The notes: generated from the sequence alone by a model not told the origin. Shown: positions 1-6,264, counted from the stretch's first letter. The stretch is 6,765 bases of DNA from Candidatus Nanohaloarchaea archaeon (GCA_030636615.1 DAOVWP010000035.1:1-6765); one strand, 5' to 3'. Translations and numbers: made by a program.

Positions 1-614
1 ATTTCCACATCATTTCCTCGTGGGATTTTCCACGCAAAAAAATCCTTCACAATACTCTTATCATAAAAAAGTTCAACATAATCGCTCTGAGCTCCGTCAA
101 TATCAAAATGCCCGATTATGCCATTTACCTGTTTCATACCGCGACAAAGCCCGGCATTCATCCGAACTTGCGACCCTGCGCCATCTGCGCCAACAACTAC
201 TTTGCACTTGAAAAAACCATTATCTGTCGCAACAACAACACCTCCATCACAATTCTCATGCGACTTGTAACATGTGTCTCCAAAAAATCTCACACCTTTC
301 GACACAGCAGACCTGAGAAGAGACTGATCAAACTTTACCCTATCAACCACATACGCCCTGACCTTACTATCCAGCAGATCAAAAGAACTATTGGCTGAAT
401 TGAACTTTGCGCCCTTAATCCTGTTAAGTATCAATCCACTGTCAAGAGATATAAAATCATTTATCCTTGTGCTGACAAGACCTGAACAGGCCTTCTTACC
501 TACCTCTTTTTTCTTATCGATAAGAATCACAGAAACAGAATTTTTCGCAAGCTTTGCCGCAAGGTAACTCCCTACAGGGCCTCCGCCAACAATTAGCACA
601 TCACAAACATTCAT
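1..614 (-). CDS. Geranylgeranyl reductase family FAD-dependent oxidoreductase, N-terminal part (runs off the left edge)
   Basis: An open frame of 204 codons starts at ATG 614-612 and reaches base 1 without a stop. Seen in the sequence: an N-terminal dinucleotide-binding fold (VLIVGGGPVGSYLAAKLA, residues 6-23, GxGxxG at 10-15), an acidic end of the second strand (LID, 31-33), a CSGLVS motif (43-48) like the C-x-G-L-V-S segment of archaeal geranylgeranyl reductases, the VDRVKFDQSLL segment (90-100), the second FAD motif GADGAGSQVR (142-151), and FFAWKIPRG (192-200), like the aromatic-W-x-x-P motif of this family. Known members reduce the double bonds of geranylgeranyl chains in archaeal membrane lipids, and some act on other isoprenoids. 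Family members are roughly 390-450 residues, so about half is present. It starts 22 bp after the nucleotidyltransferase stop and is probably the fourth gene of the operon. Only a weak SD-like GGTAG lies upstream. The family is secure; the substrate is not. Confidence 0.9.
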   Translation of the reverse strand, partial: MNVCDVLIVGGGPVGSYLAAKLAKNSVSVILIDKKKEVGKKACSGLVSTRINDFISLDSGLILNRIKGAKFNSANSSFDLLDSKVRAYVVDRVKFDQSLLRSAVSKGVRFFGDTCYKSHENCDGGVVVATDNGFFKCKVVVGADGAGSQVRMNAGLCRGMKQVNGIIGHFDIDGAQSDYVELFYDKSIVKDFFAWKIPRGNDVE

Positions 615-636
615 CTGACTACCACAAACAATTAAC

Positions 637-1638
637 TTATTTTCTGAAATCAACCACAGAATGATCTCCTATATTAAGCCGCCTTGCATTCCCTAAAGCA
701 GAAGCATTCTGCCCGATAATGCTATCTCCAAGATTAATTCCTTCAAGAATTGCGCCATCATCAACAATAGAGTTGGTAATCTTACAATCACTTACATTTA
801 CTCCTTCACCAATTGACACATTCGGACCGATAAGAGAATTCCTTACAATAGCAGATTCAGCAATATAGACTGGAGGAAATATAAGTGAATCATTGAGAAA
901 TTGCACCCCTTTAGTTATGCAGTTCATTGCAAGAAGACCTTTATTTGTCTCAAGAAGTGTCTCTGGCTTCCCACAATCCAGCCACAGATCAACCATCTTT
1001 GCCCGAAACTTTGCGCCATTCTTAATCAGGCTATATATAGGAAAATTCATATAATATTCACCCCTCTCAATCTGCTCTTTTTTGATCATCTCGTCACATG
1101 CTTCCATAAACGCAGGACCGTCCTTGAAATAATATGCCCCGACAACAGCAAGGTCTCCTATATACTCTTTTGGTTTTTCCACAATCCTTTTTATGCTCTT
1201 ATCTTCATCCCTATCCACTATACCAAAACGTTGCGGATCACTTGTCCTGCATACATATATCATCCCATCCCAGTCTTCGCACTGCTCGGTTATCTTCGAA
1301 TAATCTGTAACAGCAATCGTATCATTGAACACCACAAGAACATCATCACCATCTTTCACAAAATCCTTTGCAAGCCAAACAGCATGCGAAGGTCCTAACT
1401 GCTCTGATTGGACAACATATTCTGCATCGATATCATATTTTTTGTTCACAAAATCCTTTATCACATCCCCCTTCTCATCAACAATAAAGATAAATTCAGC
1501 ACCATTTATCTTCAAAAGCGACTCGATAATATGTGAAAGGACTGTTTTCCCTGCAACACTCATAAGCGACTTTGGCTTTGAAAAGGTATGTGGTCTCAAC
1601 CGAGTACCTTTTCCTGCAACTGGTAGTATTATCTTCAT
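637..1638 (-). CDS. Sugar-1-phosphate nucleotidyltransferase with C-terminal left-handed beta-helix (probable UTP-glucose-1-phosphate uridylyltransferase)
   Basis: The 333-residue protein has all the main signatures of an active nucleotidyltransferase. These are the nucleotide-binding loop GKGTRLRP (9-16), the lysine-bearing SKPKSL (20-25), QLGPSHAV (80-87), the metal-binding aspartate in FNDT (D106), RFGIV (137-141), VEKPK (153-157), and WLDCGKPETLLETN (219-232) with the second metal aspartate at 221. From about residue 247 to the end come hexapeptide repeats (SLIGPNVSIGEGVNV and others), a left-handed beta-helix typical of the longer RmlA/GlmU-like forms. It would condense a hexose-1-phosphate with an NTP. 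Lying directly downstream of UDP-glucose dehydrogenase, with only 3 bp between the two genes, the likely product is UDP-glucose, but dTDP- or GDP-sugar cannot be excluded from sequence. The SD-like purine run AAGGAGAGG lies in the last codons of the upstream gene. Oddities: PKS replaces the usual PKP, and NDT the usual GDT. Confidence 0.88.
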   Translation of the reverse strand: MKIILPVAGKGTRLRPHTFSKPKSLMSVAGKTVLSHIIESLLKINGAEFIFIVDEKGDVIKDFVNKKYDIDAEYVVQSEQLGPSHAVWLAKDFVKDGDDVLVVFNDTIAVTDYSKITEQCEDWDGMIYVCRTSDPQRFGIVDRDEDKSIKRIVEKPKEYIGDLAVVGAYYFKDGPAFMEACDEMIKKEQIERGEYYMNFPIYSLIKNGAKFRAKMVDLWLDCGKPETLLETNKGLLAMNCITKGVQFLNDSLIFPPVYIAESAIVRNSLIGPNVSIGEGVNVSDCKITNSIVDDGAILEGINLGDSIIGQNASALGNARRLNIGDHSVVDFRK

Positions 1639-1641
1639 ATC

Positions 1642-2952
1642 TTATCCTCTCCTTCCGACAGAAACATAATCAAATCCTTCCTCTTTCATCTTTGCATGAG
1701 CATACACATTTCTTCCGTCAACAATTTTATTGTCTCTCATCAGCTCTTTCACTTTCTTCAGATCAATTGATCTGAACTCATTCCACTCTGTGACAATTAT
1801 AAGCGCATCGGCGCCATCAACTGCATCATACGGTGTATCGCAGAAAGTGATTTTCCCTTCTTCAAATATCCTTTTCGCCACACCCTTTGCTTCCGGATCA
1901 AAGGCGCGTACATCCACACCCATATCAAACAACTGCTTTACTGCAACAATTGATGGTGCTTCTCTCATATCATCAGTCTTTGGTTTAAATGCAAGCCCCC
2001 ATACCGCAACGCTCTTCCCGCGGATATCTCCCGCAATATCCACAAGCTTTGGCACAAGAGATGCTTTCTGATTCTCGTTTATCTTACCGACGGCTGAAAG
2101 TATTGACGAATCACAACCCTTATCATCAAGAACCATCTTCAGAGCTTCCACATCTTTAGGAAAACATGAACCGCCATACCCTGCGCCTGCCTGGAGAAAT
2201 TTTGGACCAATCCTTGAATCAAGCCCAATACCTTTTGCGACCTCTTTCACATCACCGCCGACTTTTTCACAAAGCTGTGCAATCATATTCATAAAAGATA
2301 TCCTTGTGGCAAGCATAGCATTAGAAGCATATTTTATTATCTCCGCGCTGTGCACATCTGTAAACATTATAGGCTTTCCGACCCTGATAATTCCGGAATA
2401 CAGCTCTTCCATAAGTTCTCTGGCCCCCCCATTTGCGCATCCGACAACAATCCTGTCAGGATTGGTAAAATCCTTTATTGCTGTTCCTTCCCGCAAAAAT
2501 TCAGGATTAGATACTACATCAAAATCAACAGGGTTGTTCTGGTTCTCCATAACAACATTCGCAACAAGATCCCCTGTACCGACAGGAACTGTACTCTTGT
2601 TGATGATCAGCTTATAATCTTCCATATAGTTTCCTATATCTTTCGCAACAGATTTCACAAACCGCAGATCAGCCCGATGATCTTCTCCTTCTGGTGTGCC
2701 GACTGCGATAAAAATCGCCTTCGACTCTCTTATTGCCTTGATTTTATCAGTCGTAAACACAAGCCGGTTCTCTCTCATATTACGCTCGATTATCTCTCTG
2801 AGTCCCGGCTCATATATAGGAATCTTGCCCTCATTAAGCATCTTTATTTTATCTTCATCAACATCAAGACAGATTACATCATTCCCAAAGTCCGCAAGAC
2901 ATGCCCCTGCGACAAGACCGACATACCCTGAACCGATTACCGTAATTTTCAT
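1642..2952 (-). CDS. ugd: UDP-glucose 6-dehydrogenase
   Basis: This 436-residue protein is the length expected for the UDP-glucose/GDP-mannose dehydrogenase family, and it is colinear with it. It has an N-terminal NAD-binding domain (MKITVIGSGYVGLVAGACLA, GxGYVG at 7-12, D30 after the second strand), VGTPEGEDHRADL (84-96), STVPVGT (120-126), NPEFLREG (149-156) and the central substrate helix HSAEIIKYASNAMLATRISF (201-220). The catalytic cysteine motif GYGGSCFPKD has its nucleophile at C263, and the C-terminal UDP-binding domain carries WGLAFKPKTDDMREAPS (318-334). It oxidises UDP-glucose to UDP-glucuronate with two NAD+. The next gene encodes UDP-glucuronate decarboxylase, which points to UDP-glucose rather than GDP-mannose or UDP-HexNAc as substrate. 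The ATG at 2952 follows a GGTGG with 8 bases between. The gene is 3 bp from the nucleotidyltransferase gene, so the two are surely co-transcribed. Confidence 0.95.
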   Translation of the reverse strand: MKITVIGSGYVGLVAGACLADFGNDVICLDVDEDKIKMLNEGKIPIYEPGLREIIERNMRENRLVFTTDKIKAIRESKAIFIAVGTPEGEDHRADLRFVKSVAKDIGNYMEDYKLIINKSTVPVGTGDLVANVVMENQNNPVDFDVVSNPEFLREGTAIKDFTNPDRIVVGCANGGARELMEELYSGIIRVGKPIMFTDVHSAEIIKYASNAMLATRISFMNMIAQLCEKVGGDVKEVAKGIGLDSRIGPKFLQAGAGYGGSCFPKDVEALKMVLDDKGCDSSILSAVGKINENQKASLVPKLVDIAGDIRGKSVAVWGLAFKPKTDDMREAPSIVAVKQLFDMGVDVRAFDPEAKGVAKRIFEEGKITFCDTPYDAVDGADALIIVTEWNEFRSIDLKKVKELMRDNKIVDGRNVYAHAKMKEEGFDYVSVGRRG

Positions 2953-2960
2953 ATCTTATT

Positions 2961-2994
2961 CCACCAAAAACACTACTTAAGTGATAATATAATC
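2961..2994 (-). promoter_or_regulatory. Candidate internal TATA box and SD for ugd
   Basis: On the minus strand the stretch GATTATATTATC (2994-2983) looks like an archaeal TATA element. Transcription would start near 2962, about 10 bases before the ugd ATG. A GGTGG (2965-2961) is an SD candidate for transcripts that read through from uxs. A start at 2962 would cut into this SD, so the two signals may serve different transcripts. This rests on pattern and spacing only. Confidence 0.4.
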
Positions 2995-3050
2995 TTTAAA
3001 TTTGTATTAATAAAGTGTATGAATTGCAGATTCATCTCATAAATATCCAT
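2973..3050 (-). CDS. Possible 25-residue small ORF between uxs and ugd
   Basis: Directly after the uxs stop the minus strand reads AAAGGTGAG, a strong match to the archaeal anti-SD. It is followed seven bases later by ATG (3050-3048) and an open frame of 25 codons ending in TAG at 2973. The peptide begins MDIYEMNLQFIHF and ends LKIILSLK. It is fairly hydrophobic and I do not recognise it. Its 3' end overlaps the possible ugd TATA box and it contains the hairpin at 3019-3035. It could be a leader peptide, a small membrane-associated peptide, or chance. Only the ribosome binding site argues for it. Confidence 0.2.
   Translation of the reverse strand: MDIYEMNLQFIHFINTNLKIILSLK
3019..3035. repeat. 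Short inverted repeat (6-bp arms, 5-nt loop) between uxs and ugd
   Basis: ATGAAT and ATTCAT flank a five-base loop. The element lies 33 bp after the uxs stop and about 25 bp upstream of the TATA-like box of ugd. It lacks a following T-run on the minus strand and is AT-rich, so it is a weak terminator at best. It could be an operator or chance. Confidence 0.3.
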
Positions 3051-3067
3051 ACTATGCTCACCTTTCA

Positions 3068-4006
3068 CTAAATAATCCCCCTGAAATATTCGATTGTCTT
3101 TTCAAGCCCGTCTTCCAGTTTGACTTTTGGACTCCATTCAAGATATTTCTTCGCTTTTGAAATATCAGGACATCTTTGCACAGGATCATCTTCAGGCAGC
3201 GGCTTTCTAATCAGTTTAGATTTGGAACCTGTAAGTTTTACAACCAATTTCGCCAAATCAATAATTGTATTCTCTGACGGATTACCCATATTTATCGGCC
3301 CTGCAAACTTATCCATCTCCATCAATCTTATCAGGCCGTCCACCATATCATCCACATAACAGAAAGATCTGGTCTGATCCCCTTCACCATATATGGTTAT
3401 ATCTTCACCCCTTAATGCCTGCACTATAAAGTTCGACACCACTCGCCCGTCATTCACAGCCATGTTCGGCCCGAAAGTATTGAATATTCTCGCAATCCTG
3501 ATATCCATCCCATGCTGCCTGTAATACGCCATCATCATTGACTCGGCAACCCTTTTGCTCTCATCATAACAGCTTCGTATACCAATAGGATTAACATGCC
3601 CCCAGTATTCTTCAACCTGTGGGTGTACAGCAGGGTCGCCATATACCTCAGATGTAGATGCCTGCAATATCTTTGCGCCAACCCTTTTCGCAAGACCAAG
3701 CATATTCACTATCCCGACCGTGCCGATTTTTATAGTCTTTATCGGATTATATTGATAATGGACCGGCGACGCCGGGCATGCAAGATTATATATCTCATCC
3801 ACTTCAATCATAAGCGGATTCACTATATCGTGCCTGATCATCTCAAAATGATGGTTGTCAAGAAGATCTTCTATATTTCTCTTTTGACCGGTATAAAAAT
3901 TATCTACGCACACTACATCACAACCATTTTTCAGCAACTTCCGGCATAGGTGACTACCGATAAAACCGGCACCGCCTGTAACCAAAACTGTTTTTTGAAG
4001 CTTCAT
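3068..4006 (-). CDS. uxs: UDP-glucuronate decarboxylase (UDP-xylose synthase), short-chain dehydrogenase family
   Basis: An extended short-chain dehydrogenase that resembles UXS proteins very closely. It has the NAD loop TGGAGFIG (10-17), DNFYTGQKRNIE (35-46), the UXS hallmark LACPASPVHYQYNP (75-88), STSEVYGDP (117-125), the catalytic YDESK with Y147 and K151, ARIFNTFGPNM (172-182) and RSFCYVDDMVDG (213-224). UXS enzymes oxidise UDP-glucuronate at C4, decarboxylate it and reduce it to UDP-xylose, with NAD+ recycled. The 312 residues match the soluble prokaryotic form, with no membrane anchor. Start choice: the frame can begin at GTG 4012 or ATG 4006. I prefer ATG 4006, because a TATA-like box is centred about 27 bp upstream and the ATG would then be the first transcribed codon. 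It is the first gene of the UDP-sugar cluster and is divergent from the RHH fusion gene. UDP-apiose/xylose-type activity is possible but less likely. Confidence 0.93.
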   Translation of the reverse strand: MKLQKTVLVTGGAGFIGSHLCRKLLKNGCDVVCVDNFYTGQKRNIEDLLDNHHFEMIRHDIVNPLMIEVDEIYNLACPASPVHYQYNPIKTIKIGTVGIVNMLGLAKRVGAKILQASTSEVYGDPAVHPQVEEYWGHVNPIGIRSCYDESKRVAESMMMAYYRQHGMDIRIARIFNTFGPNMAVNDGRVVSNFIVQALRGEDITIYGEGDQTRSFCYVDDMVDGLIRLMEMDKFAGPINMGNPSENTIIDLAKLVVKLTGSKSKLIRKPLPEDDPVQRCPDISKAKKYLEWSPKVKLEDGLEKTIEYFRGII

Positions 4007-4029
4007 AGACACATATAAGAGAATATATG

Positions 4030-4037
4030 ATTATATA
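4030..4037 (-). promoter_or_regulatory. TATA box of the UDP-sugar operon (leaderless uxs promoter)
   Basis: On the minus strand TATATAAT, preceded by purine-rich AAAGGTAAGA in the BRE position, is centred about 27 bp from the uxs ATG at 4006. This is the spacing expected for a leaderless archaeal transcript. The purine-rich part is also one copy of the phased repeat, so a repressor bound there would block TBP/TFB. Confidence 0.6.
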
Positions 4038-4067
4038 TCTTACCTTTGTCCTACTTTATCTTACCTT
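4038..4067. repeat. Three phased copies of a 9-bp element: candidate RHH operator
   Basis: Read on the minus strand, AAGGTAAGA occurs at 4067-4059 and again at 4046-4038. A related copy, AAAGTAGGA (7 of 9 identical), lies exactly between them at 4057-4049. The steps are 10 and 11 bp, one helical turn each, all in the same orientation. On the plus strand the two identical copies extend to an 11-bp direct repeat, TATCTTACCTT, beginning at 4036 and 4057. RHH repressors such as MetJ bind tandem short boxes side by side in this way. The array fills the space between the two opposing TATA boxes and abuts the one for uxs. That it is the binding site of the protein encoded at 4108 is inference. Confidence 0.6.
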
Positions 4068-4077
4068 ACAGATACAC

Positions 4078-4085
4078 ATAAATAA
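4078..4085 (+). promoter_or_regulatory. TATA box of the RHH-nucleotidyltransferase gene
   Basis: ATAAATAA within CATAAATAAATC is centred about 26 bp before the ATG at 4108, and no SD is visible before that ATG. Both fit a leaderless transcript. The phased repeats end about 10 bp upstream, so the same protein could control its own gene. Confidence 0.55.
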
Positions 4086-4107
4086 ATCACTCACAAAATT
4101 ATAGATT

Positions 4108-4935
4108 ATGCCAAAAGTAAAAGTGTCCCTCACCATAACAAAAAAGATTCTTGATGATGTAGAAGCACTAGTAGACGGTATAAAGATCAAAAACCGATCT
4201 GATGCATTTGAACATCTCATCCGCCGTTCTCTCAGCAGCAGCAGGACAGCTGTAATACTTCTCGGAGGAGCAGAAAAAAGGAACTACATTAAAGAGATTC
4301 CCGCATACAGGCCGCTTGTAAAGATTGGCAACAAGCACCTTATAGAACACCAGATTGATCTCCTTAAGGTTAGTGGATTTACAAGAATCCTGATAATTGC
4401 TGAAAACAATATCCTTGCAGATATTTTCAGAGTTATAGGTAACGGTAAAAAGTATGGGGTAAAGATAGAATATATTACTGACAAAAATTCAAAAGGCACG
4501 CTTGACTCGCTCAAAAAAGCAAAAGACCAACTCAGCTCAGCATTTCTCATAATCTACGGAGACATCATATTTACAACAGATATAAAGAAACTATGGGATT
4601 ATCATATCAAAAACAGCGCCGCGATGACAATAACCCTGACATCATCACAAAACCCGAAAGAGAAGGGGGCCGCCCTGATAGAAGGTGAAAAGATAACTGC
4701 GTTTTCACAGAAAAGCAGTATAATAAAAAGCAATATTGTCTTATCTCCAATATTTGCGTGCAACCCGGAAATGCTTGAATTCAGCGGACACTCTATTGAG
4801 AAAGACCTGATTCCTCAGTTGATTTGCGCGGAAAAACTCTTCGGATACCTTACAGCTGGGACAGAAATTCATATCCATGAAGCAAAAAACATCAAAGCTG
4901 CAATAAACCTTATTGAAAAGCACACAAACTATTAA
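4108..4935 (+). CDS. Ribbon-helix-helix DNA-binding domain fused to a degenerate sugar nucleotidyltransferase domain; candidate sugar-nucleotide-responsive regulator
   Basis: The 275 residues split in two. Residues 1-43 form an RHH (CopG/MetJ-like) domain: a strand KVKVSLTI (3-10), helix KKILDDVEALVDG (12-24), the turn KIKNRSD, and helix SDAFEHLIRRSL (31-42). Residues 46-275 follow the GT-A nucleotidyltransferase fold: AVILLGG (48-54), RPLVKIGNKHLIEHQIDLL (68-86), GTLDSLKKAK (130-139), YGDIIF (150-155) with the first metal aspartate D152, and IHIHEAKNIKAA (254-265). The loop GxGTRLRP is replaced by GGAEKRNYIKE, PKP by YRP (R68), EKP by QKS, and the second metal aspartate by histidine (H255), so catalysis is doubtful. 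I infer a ligand-binding sensor domain that tunes the RHH domain. The gene is divergent from the UDP-xylose operon across 101 bp that hold a phased repeat. RHH-nucleotidyltransferase fusions occur, as I recall, in DPANN-type archaea. A weak enzyme with a DNA-binding tag remains possible. Confidence 0.85.
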   Translation: MPKVKVSLTITKKILDDVEALVDGIKIKNRSDAFEHLIRRSLSSSRTAVILLGGAEKRNYIKEIPAYRPLVKIGNKHLIEHQIDLLKVSGFTRILIIAENNILADIFRVIGNGKKYGVKIEYITDKNSKGTLDSLKKAKDQLSSAFLIIYGDIIFTTDIKKLWDYHIKNSAAMTITLTSSQNPKEKGAALIEGEKITAFSQKSSIIKSNIVLSPIFACNPEMLEFSGHSIEKDLIPQLICAEKLFGYLTAGTEIHIHEAKNIKAAINLIEKHTNY

Positions 4936-4941
4936 ATATTA
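4934..4941 (+). promoter_or_regulatory. TATA-like box for the membrane-anchored protein
   Basis: AAATATTA, starting at the stop codon of the RHH fusion gene, is centred about 25 bp before the ATG at 4963. No SD precedes that ATG, so a separate leaderless transcript is likely. The surroundings are very AT-rich, which lowers its weight. Confidence 0.4.
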
Positions 4942-4962
4942 AAATACATAATTAAGATTATT

Positions 4963-6264
4963 ATGATGCTGGATATTTTCATAACGCTCGTAGTTCTTAT
5001 CATAATTCTCTCCGTAGTACTATACAGGATATACATACCAAAATACAAAAGAGGCAAGCGATATGTTCAATATTATACAGAAGGAGAAAGAAAAACAAGA
5101 AAGAATCATATAGAAAACAGACGCAATCAGATGGAACAGACAAGGAAATATCGATCCAGTGGGAAAAATAAAGAAGATGCAAGATTTGACCAGCTGTTTG
5201 ATGAAAATTTTGATGATGATAATAATAGTAACGGAAATGCAGAAAGAGAAGAATCGATTAAACTGAAGAAACTAAGAAGAAAGATGAAAACAACAAAACC
5301 AAAAAGGTTTGAAGTTGAACTTGATGAAAAATATTTTCACACAGCCGCAGCAGAACTACAAGGAGTATCAAGTGGACAGGCAGCAGGAACTGAAGAGAAA
5401 AGAGCAGAACTGAAAAGTTCATTCATCGGAAGAAATGCTCTCAAAACTGCAGATGATAAAAAAATAGAAAAGATAAGAGAACGGGCAAGACTGTTTCAGA
5501 CAGAATATGAAAACAGGGTAAAGGCGCTTAACGACGAAAGGGCTACAGTTAAAGATCTTAACCAAGAGAATGGTATAGAAAAACCACAGGAAGAAGAGGG
5601 ATACAGTTCAATTTACCAGCAAGGGATAAACAATCAAGTACAGGATCAAAACACAGACACTTCTGAAGAAGAAGACAGATACAATGAGGATCTTGAAAAA
5701 AAGCGCTCAGAGATTCCGTCATTTGCAATAGACAATAATGCTGAAGAAGAATCAACCCAAATTGAGGCGCCTGTAACACAGGACGACAATAATTATAGTA
5801 CAGACGATAATAATAACAATAATACAAATAATTTTGAAACAGGACAGGATACGTCCCCTTTCAGCAATGAAACAACTGAAGCGGTGGAAGAGACACCATC
5901 ATATGACGATAGTCCTTCTGAAGAACCGAGCACCACAACCCAGGAAAGTAACGCTGGTATGAACAATGATGCAGAAAACCTGTTCTTCAAGACAATGGGC
6001 TATGAAAATAATAATGAACCAAATATTGAGCAGAATAATGAACAAAATATAAAAGAAGATAGTGGAGTAGAAGACATCCCTGACCAGAACGAGGAGACCA
6101 AAGAAAACACTCAGGGCGATAGTATTCCTTCTGCATTCGGACCAAACGGACCTTTAGACCATAATGATTCCGACATCCCTGACGAAGAAGAAGAGGAAAA
6201 AAAGAAGAAAAAAGAAGAGAAAGAACAGGATTTTGAACCTCTCGGCTTTTTTGACATGAACTAA
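4963..6264 (+). CDS. Membrane-anchored protein with long disordered acidic tail, unknown function
   Basis: I do not recognise this 433-residue protein. It has one N-terminal membrane segment (about residues 4-24, LDIFITLVVLIIILSVVL and following) and then a strongly basic stretch (YKRGKRYVQYY, RKTRKNH, ENRRNQ). By the positive-inside rule the tail is in the cytoplasm. Residues 95-200 are charged and partly helical (KKLRRKMK; KKIEKIRERARLFQTEYENR, possibly a short coiled coil), and SSFIGRNAL (152-160) may be a structured island. From about 205 the chain is low-complexity and acidic, rich in E, D, N, Q, S and T, with N283-N287 and a block of five E then five K (408-417). Short hydrophobic islands interrupt it: IPSFAID (251-257), LFFKTMGY (340-347), IPSAFGPNGPL (388-398) and PLGFFDMN (426-433, the C-terminus). 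ATG 4963 is followed at once by a second ATG, and either may be used. It ends 79 bp before secF on the same strand. Confidence 0.8.
   Translation: MMLDIFITLVVLIIILSVVLYRIYIPKYKRGKRYVQYYTEGERKTRKNHIENRRNQMEQTRKYRSSGKNKEDARFDQLFDENFDDDNNSNGNAEREESIKLKKLRRKMKTTKPKRFEVELDEKYFHTAAAELQGVSSGQAAGTEEKRAELKSSFIGRNALKTADDKKIEKIRERARLFQTEYENRVKALNDERATVKDLNQENGIEKPQEEEGYSSIYQQGINNQVQDQNTDTSEEEDRYNEDLEKKRSEIPSFAIDNNAEEESTQIEAPVTQDDNNYSTDDNNNNNTNNFETGQDTSPFSNETTEAVEETPSYDDSPSEEPSTTTQESNAGMNNDAENLFFKTMGYENNNEPNIEQNNEQNIKEDSGVEDIPDQNEETKENTQGDSIPSAFGPNGPLDHNDSDIPDEEEEEKKKKKEEKEQDFEPLGFFDMN

Noticed and set aside
20..398. Two overlapping plus-strand frames of 63 and 96 codons
   Set aside because: They lie entirely over the partial flavoprotein gene on the minus strand, which has clear FAD-binding motifs. 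Their translations show no domain pattern and no plausible start signal.
901..2980. Several plus-strand frames of 67-193 codons opposite the nucleotidyltransferase and UDP-glucose dehydrogenase genes
   Set aside because: These are antisense shadows of two genes with unmistakable family motifs. Their products are rich in His, Cys, Ser and Ile without recognisable folds.
3596..3949. 117-codon plus-strand frame opposite uxs
   Set aside because: Antisense to a highly conserved UXS coding region; no SD, no TATA box at a suitable distance and no motif.
6180..6230. A-rich GAA/AAG run that might be a microsatellite or slippage site
   Set aside because: It encodes the E/K block within an intact frame that continues to a motif-like C-terminus, so it is read as ordinary low-complexity coding sequence.
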